This document shows, in pieces, positions 60,001 through 64,000 of a stretch of 64,000 nt of DNA (positions within the stretch are counted from its first letter, which is position 1; each line of letters begins with the position of its first letter). The DNA comes from an uncultured Flavobacteriaceae bacterium (GTDB lineage: Bacteria; Bacteroidota; Bacteroidia; Flavobacteriales; Flavobacteriaceae). Both the position numbers and the translations under genes were made by a program. The stretch is from NCBI GenBank assembly GCA_937944485.1, contig CALDYU010000012.1:1-64000 (forward strand), given 5' to 3'. The notes under the pieces were generated by a model. The model did not search any database. It was not told where the DNA came from and worked only from the letters and a program-made list of their open reading frames with translations.

Positions 60001-60328
60001 GTGCAGTTACAACAACCTCTTCTAAGGCTTCTGCATCTTCCTGCATTTGAACATTTATGGTATTTCCAGCACCAATTGTTTGTTTTACATCTTTTTGACC
60101 GATGTAAGAGAAAAGAAGTGTTTGACCGACACTACCACTTATGGAGTAGTTTCCGTCAAAATCAGTTTGGGTACCAGTAGTTGTACCTTCTACAACGATG
60201 TTAACACCAGGCAGTGGCAGACCATCTTGATCTGTTACTGTTCCGGTAATCGTTTTGTCCTGTGCAAAAGATAAATGCACAACAAACGCCAACAATAGCG
60301 TTAAGATTCCATTTAATTTTGTTCTCAT
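57098..60328 (-). CDS. SusC/RagA-family TonB-linked outer membrane protein
   Basis: CarboxypepD_reg ITGTVTDQDGLPLPGVNIVVEGTTTGTQTDFDGNYSI; TonB box ALEEVVVTAQG; plug VIRGLSSFSGSNQALFIVDGVPF; start inferred at MRTKLNG inside ORF 57098..60358. Confidence 0.95.
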   Translation of the reverse strand: MRTKLNGILTLLLAFVVHLSFAQDKTITGTVTDQDGLPLPGVNIVVEGTTTGTQTDFDGNYSISGSVGQTLLFSYIGQKDVKQTIGAGNTINVQMQEDAEALEEVVVTAQGIKREKKALGFAVSSVGSEDLESRADGDVARVLSGKASGVQITSAGGMSGSATNVVIRGLSSFSGSNQALFIVDGVPFSSDTNAGSFISGNTGSSRFLDLDPNNIAKVEVLKGLAAATLYGSQGKNGVILITTKAGASSGGAKKTEITVNQSYFVNQMASTPDYQNQYGNGFDQSFGWFFSNWGPSFDEGGVSGWGNQPAIDANGTLEHPYSTTGVASIRAAFPEFQGARYDWRPYTNLENFLTDGSIANTSININGASQDGNTTYNVNMGLLDDEGFVPGNSLRRTNVSVGGRSKLSNKFTVSATMNFSRSDYKSPPIAASRGNGTTGLSVFGAVFFTPRSVDLNGLPFENPIDGSSVYYRQNNSIINPRWTSKNVKYRQLTNRFFWNASLQYNLNEHLNLTYRAGLDFYNERNTQSSNRGGVQFTQAIFGFLNTFDNNNTIWDHYLALNGNYDLSEKLGMTFNVGATTRSTEFDVQGVASTGQIVFGVQRHFNFSNQSPIQFSAKRNIAGILGQATLDYDNQLFLTASTRTDWVSNLATENNSQTYPSASLAWLPTASFSGLKSQKGLNFLKIRAGIGQSATFPGLGLFPTLGTANQNTQVFGEGGEITTNSISSVRANPDLKPELLSEIEVGFESKFLDNRVSLDFTYFDRTTKNLIVNEPLSPSTGFTSTQSNVGKIEGDGIEADLGVDWFRSDESGGFNWNTRANFTTSKFIVTEQEQDIIIYAGSGALFLGGNASIEGEQLGALVGTAFSRDAQGRLEVDGGGNYVNTSVDRDGNVPVIGNPNPDYVMNIINSLSYKNWNLGFQISHIKGGDILSSTIATLLGRGLITETLNREDTYILPGVVQGSDGVPNNRQINNSTYYFSNILFGPAEAKVYDGSVVRLQELSLGYSFPSKFLDKTPFGSLTVTAQGFNLWYDAYNTPDGANFDPNVQGAGVGNSQGFDFLNGPSARRFGISLRASF

Positions 60329-60383
60329 TTTTAAATTATTTGAATTAGCTAGAGGCAAAAATCATAATTTCATGTTAATAATC

Positions 60384-60391
60384 CAAAAGTA
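60384..60391 (-). promoter_or_regulatory. Candidate Bacteroidota -7 box for the SusC gene
   Basis: TACTTTTG on the minus strand, ~56 nt upstream of the SusC start. Confidence 0.4.
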
Positions 60392-60623
60392 TTTTAATAA
60401 AACTTTAAGGTTTGATTTTTTTTTGAAGGTTACAGATGAAACAATTACAGTTATTAGCACAGCTATATATAACATTTACAGTTTTTGCCTAGCTATTTTT
60501 TTTTTGAATTTTAACAGTTTGCTATCCTAATTAGAGTCTTTTTTCACAACATTGAATGGAATAGGCAAATGAAATTGGTGGTAATTCCATCGCGTTTATA
60601 ATCTTTTTTTTGAGTTATTTCGA

Positions 60624-60633
60624 GTGATCACCC
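60624..60633. repeat. GTGATCACCC, left member of an inverted pair
   Basis: Reverse complement occurs at 60850..60859. Confidence 0.5.
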
Positions 60634-60764
60634 CTGTCAATTGTCTTTAAAAATCACACCTTTTGATTTAAGATGTTCAAACTGACAAATGGTTGCTTAA
60701 AAACAATTTCGCAAATGCATTTTATTTTTAGTATCATGATTATCATATACCAAACAGTTATTGA

Positions 60765-60782
60765 ATGCTATGCAAATAGCAT
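60765..60782. other. Small perfect hairpin with GCAA tetraloop
   Basis: ATGCTAT-GCAA-ATAGCAT in the SusC/rpsL intergenic region. Confidence 0.4.
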
Positions 60783-60849
60783 CTTTTCTCTACCTGTAAA
60801 TGTTTCTTCTTACTAATTAGGTAATTGTAATTAGGCTTATACTTCCTAA

Positions 60850-60859
60850 GGGTGATCAC
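60850..60859. repeat. GGGTGATCAC, right member of an inverted pair
   Basis: Reverse complement of 60624..60633. Confidence 0.5.
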
Positions 60860-60910
60860 TAAGATTATAGGTGGTTACAAAAAAATCAAAAAAAATTAAT
60901 CTATTTGCAT

Positions 60911-60940
60911 TTGAATTATTCTGAAATAGTATTACATTTG
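60911..60940 (+). promoter_or_regulatory. Candidate promoter of the str operon (TTG - N19 - TACATTTG)
   Basis: TTG at 60911..60913 and TAnnTTTG at 60933..60940, 43 nt upstream of rpsL. Confidence 0.6.
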
Positions 60941-60982
60941 CCAGCCCTTAAACAGGGGGTTATAGTTTATATATAATATAGT

Positions 60983-61357
60983 ATGCCAACAATTTCACAA
61001 TTAGTACGAAAAGGAAGAGTCACAATTACTAAGAAGAGTAAATCGGCTGCTTTAGATTCGTGTCCTCAAAGAAGAGGGGTTTGTACACGTGTTTACACGA
61101 CTACACCTAAAAAACCAAATTCCGCTATGCGAAAGGTAGCAAGGGTTAGGTTGACAAATGGTAAGGAAGTAAATGCCTACATACCTGGGGAGGGTCACAA
61201 TTTACAAGAGCACTCGATAGTATTAGTAAGAGGCGGAAGGGTAAAAGATCTACCAGGAGTTAGATATCATATTGTTCGAGGTGCTTTAGATACGGCTGGT
61301 GTTGCAGGAAGAACGCAACGTCGATCTAAATACGGAGCAAAACGCCCTAAAAAGTAA
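60983..61357 (+). CDS. rpsL: 30S ribosomal protein S12
   Basis: [49 protein letters not shown]. Confidence 0.98.
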   Translation: MPTISQLVRKGRVTITKKSKSAALDSCPQRRGVCTRVYTTTPKKPNSAMRKVARVRLTNGKEVNAYIPGEGHNLQEHSIVLVRGGRVKDLPGVRYHIVRGALDTAGVAGRTQRRSKYGAKRPKK

Positions 61358-61381
61358 TTATAACTTTGTAAAGAAGCAGTA

Positions 61382-61858
61382 ATGAGAAAAAGACAGGCAA
61401 AAAAGAGACCACTATTACCAGATCCTAGATTTAACGATCAGTTAGTTACACGCTTTGTGAACATGATGATGTGGGACGGCAAGAAATCAGTTGCCTTTAG
61501 TGTTTTTTACGATGCAATAGATATCGTGGAAGAGAAAAAAACGGACGAAGAAAAGTCTGCCTTAGAATTATGGAAAGACGCATTATCAAATGTTATGCCT
61601 CATGTTGAAGTAAGGAGTAGACGTGTTGGTGGAGCAACATTCCAAATTCCTATGCAAATACGGCCAGACCGAAAAATTTCGACTGCTATGAAGTGGTTAA
61701 TTAGTTATGCTAGAAAGCGTAATGAAAAAGGTATGGCGCAAAAATTAGCAGCCGAGGTATTGGCAGCTTCCAAAGAAGAAGGTGCTGCGGTCAAAAAAAG
61801 AGTTGATACGCACAAAATGGCCGAGGCAAATAAAGCATTCTCTCACTTTAGATTTTAA
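61382..61858 (+). CDS. rpsG: 30S ribosomal protein S7
   Basis: [43 protein letters not shown]. Confidence 0.98.
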   Translation: MRKRQAKKRPLLPDPRFNDQLVTRFVNMMMWDGKKSVAFSVFYDAIDIVEEKKTDEEKSALELWKDALSNVMPHVEVRSRRVGGATFQIPMQIRPDRKISTAMKWLISYARKRNEKGMAQKLAAEVLAASKEEGAAVKKRVDTHKMAEANKAFSHFRF

Positions 61859-61864
61859 TCAGTA

Positions 61865-63997
61865 ATGGCAAGAGATTTAAAATATACAAGAAATATAGGT
61901 ATTGCCGCGCATATTGATGCTGGTAAAACTACTACTACAGAACGTATTTTGTTCTACACGGGTGTAAGTCATAAGATTGGTGAGGTGCATGATGGTGCTG
62001 CAACGATGGACTGGATGGAGCAAGAGCAGGAGCGAGGTATTACAATTACTTCTGCAGCGACTACATGCGAGTGGCAATTCCCAACAGAAAATGGAAAACC
62101 AACAGCTGACGCTAAAGGTTTTCACTTTAATATTATAGATACCCCTGGTCACGTTGATTTTACGGTTGAAGTAAACCGATCTTTGCGTGTTTTAGATGGT
62201 TTGGTTTTTCTCTTTAGTGCTGTTGATGGTGTTGAGCCGCAATCTGAGACAAATTGGAGACTAGCTGATAACTATAAAGTTCCCCGTATTGGTTTTGTAA
62301 ACAAAATGGATCGTCAGGGTTCAAACTTTTTAATGGTTTGTAAGCAGGTTAAAGAGATGTTGGGTTCTAATGCTGTTCCTATTGTATTGCCAATAGGTGA
62401 TGAAGCAGATTTCAAAGGTATCGTAGACTTGGCAAAGAATAGAGCTATTGTATGGCATGAAGAAGGTTTCGGATCTACATTTGATGTCGTGGATATTCCG
62501 GAGGAAATGAAGGCTGAAGTGAAAGAATATCGAGCAGCTTTGATTGAGGCTGTTGCTGAATATGATGAGGAATTGATGGAGAAATTTTTTGAGGATGAAG
62601 ATTCTATTACTGAAGAAGAGGTACACGCTGCTTTAAGAGCGGCGGTGATGGATAGAGCTATCATTCCAATGATATGTGGTTCTTCCTTTAAAAACAAGGG
62701 TGTTCAGTTCTTATTAGATGCTGTATGTAGATACCTGCCATCACCTATAGATAAAGATGCTATCGTAGGTACCGATCCTAATTCTGGTGAGGAAATTTCT
62801 AGAAAACCAGATGTTAAAGAACCATTTTCTGCTTTAGCGTTTAAGATTGCGACAGATCCCTTTGTAGGTCGATTGGCTTTCTTTAGAACATATTCAGGAC
62901 GCTTAGATGCAGGTTCATATATACTGAACAACCGTTCTGGTAAAAAGGAGCGTATTTCACGTATTTATCAAATGCATTCTAATAAGCAGAATGCGATCGA
63001 TTTTATCGAGGCTGGAGATATTGGTGCTGCAGTGGGATTCAAGGATATTAAAACAGGAGACACGATGTCTTCTGAAAAGCATCCGATTGTTTTGGAAAGC
63101 ATGGACTTTCCCGATCCTGTAATTGGTATTGCTGTTGAGCCTAAGACGAAGGTTGATGTAGATAAATTAGGTATGGCCTTAGCTAAATTAGCAGAAGAAG
63201 ATCCTACTTTCCAAGTAAAAACTGATGAAGCATCGGGTCAAACCATTATTTCAGGTATGGGTGAGCTTCATTTAGATATTATTGTTGATCGTTTAAGACG
63301 TGAATTCAAAGTTGAGGTAAACCAAGGTGAACCACAAGTTGAGTATAAAGAAGCCCTTACAAAAATGGCTGCTCACAGAGAAACTTATAAGAAGCAATCT
63401 GGTGGTCGTGGTAAATTTGGAGATATTGTTTTTGAAATGAGTCCTGCGGATGAGGATTTTGAAGGAACAGGGTTGCAGTTTGTTGATGAAATAAAAGGCG
63501 GTCGTATTCCAAAGGAATTTATTCCATCTGTAGAGAAAGGCTTTAAAGCGGCTATGATGAATGGGCCACTAGCTGGATTTGAAATGGATACAATGAAAGT
63601 TGTATTAAAGGACGGATCTTTCCACCCTGTCGATTCTGATGCACTTTCTTTCGAATTGGCTGCAAAAATGGGCTATAAAGCTGCGGGTAAAGCTGCGGGT
63701 GCTGTGATCATGGAGCCTATCATGAAGTTAGAAGTTATAACACCTGAAGAAAATATGGGTGATATTGTTGGTGATTTGAATAGAAGACGTGGAACAATCA
63801 GTGATATGAGCGATAGAGCAGGAGCTAAAGTAGTAAAAGGTACTGTTCCTCTTTCGGAAATGTTTGGATATGTTACTTCGTTACGTACGTTGTCCTCAGG
63901 TAGAGCAACGTCGACTATGGAATTCTCGCACTATGCAGAAACTCCATCGAATATTTCTGAGGAAGTAATTAAGGCAGCTAAAGGAGTAACCGCTTAA
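61865..63997 (+). CDS. fusA: Elongation factor G
   Basis: [45 protein letters not shown]; full-length with stop at 63997. Confidence 0.98.
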   Translation: MARDLKYTRNIGIAAHIDAGKTTTTERILFYTGVSHKIGEVHDGAATMDWMEQEQERGITITSAATTCEWQFPTENGKPTADAKGFHFNIIDTPGHVDFTVEVNRSLRVLDGLVFLFSAVDGVEPQSETNWRLADNYKVPRIGFVNKMDRQGSNFLMVCKQVKEMLGSNAVPIVLPIGDEADFKGIVDLAKNRAIVWHEEGFGSTFDVVDIPEEMKAEVKEYRAALIEAVAEYDEELMEKFFEDEDSITEEEVHAALRAAVMDRAIIPMICGSSFKNKGVQFLLDAVCRYLPSPIDKDAIVGTDPNSGEEISRKPDVKEPFSALAFKIATDPFVGRLAFFRTYSGRLDAGSYILNNRSGKKERISRIYQMHSNKQNAIDFIEAGDIGAAVGFKDIKTGDTMSSEKHPIVLESMDFPDPVIGIAVEPKTKVDVDKLGMALAKLAEEDPTFQVKTDEASGQTIISGMGELHLDIIVDRLRREFKVEVNQGEPQVEYKEALTKMAAHRETYKKQSGGRGKFGDIVFEMSPADEDFEGTGLQFVDEIKGGRIPKEFIPSVEKGFKAAMMNGPLAGFEMDTMKVVLKDGSFHPVDSDALSFELAAKMGYKAAGKAAGAVIMEPIMKLEVITPEENMGDIVGDLNRRRGTISDMSDRAGAKVVKGTVPLSEMFGYVTSLRTLSSGRATSTMEFSHYAETPSNISEEVIKAAKGVTA

Positions 63998-64000
63998 TTT

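Noticed and set aside
62314-62697. 127-aa and 98-aa minus ORFs inside fusA
   Set aside because: Antisense to EF-G, highly conserved coding frame

Overview
This 64 kb AT-rich window looks chromosomal and comes from a Bacteroidota genome, most likely Flavobacteriaceae. The evidence is SusC/SusD proteins, a T9SS type-B sorting domain, TAnnTTTG promoter motifs and paired Skp/OmpH genes. Most of it is housekeeping: uppS(partial)-bamA-skp-skp, gcvP, purK-purE, obgE, mpl, radC, rarA, rlmB and rpsL-rpsG-fusA. I found no rRNA, tRNA, CRISPR array or intact mobile element. The accessory-type regions are: (1) a minus-strand cluster of a 2137-aa alpha-2-macroglobulin (CNEQ thioester), a CarboxypepD_reg-like protein and a transglutaminase, in which the macroglobulin carries an internal CarboxypepD_reg plus truncated TonB-plug segment and two short repeat-like sequences that read through in frame; (2) a SusC/SusD cluster with two tandem lipoproteins sharing an N-terminal module but with different C-terminal modules, followed by a large FG-GAP/ASPIC-UnbV lipoprotein and an arylsulfotransferase-like lipoprotein; (3) a tandem pair of paralogous secreted proteins of unknown function. 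Other points of interest are an in-frame HPRT-adenylate kinase fusion, two heptanucleotide tandem arrays that each begin exactly at a TAG stop codon (one forming a three-frame stop cassette), and several intergenic inverted repeats. Family assignments come from reading motifs by eye; no database search was run.
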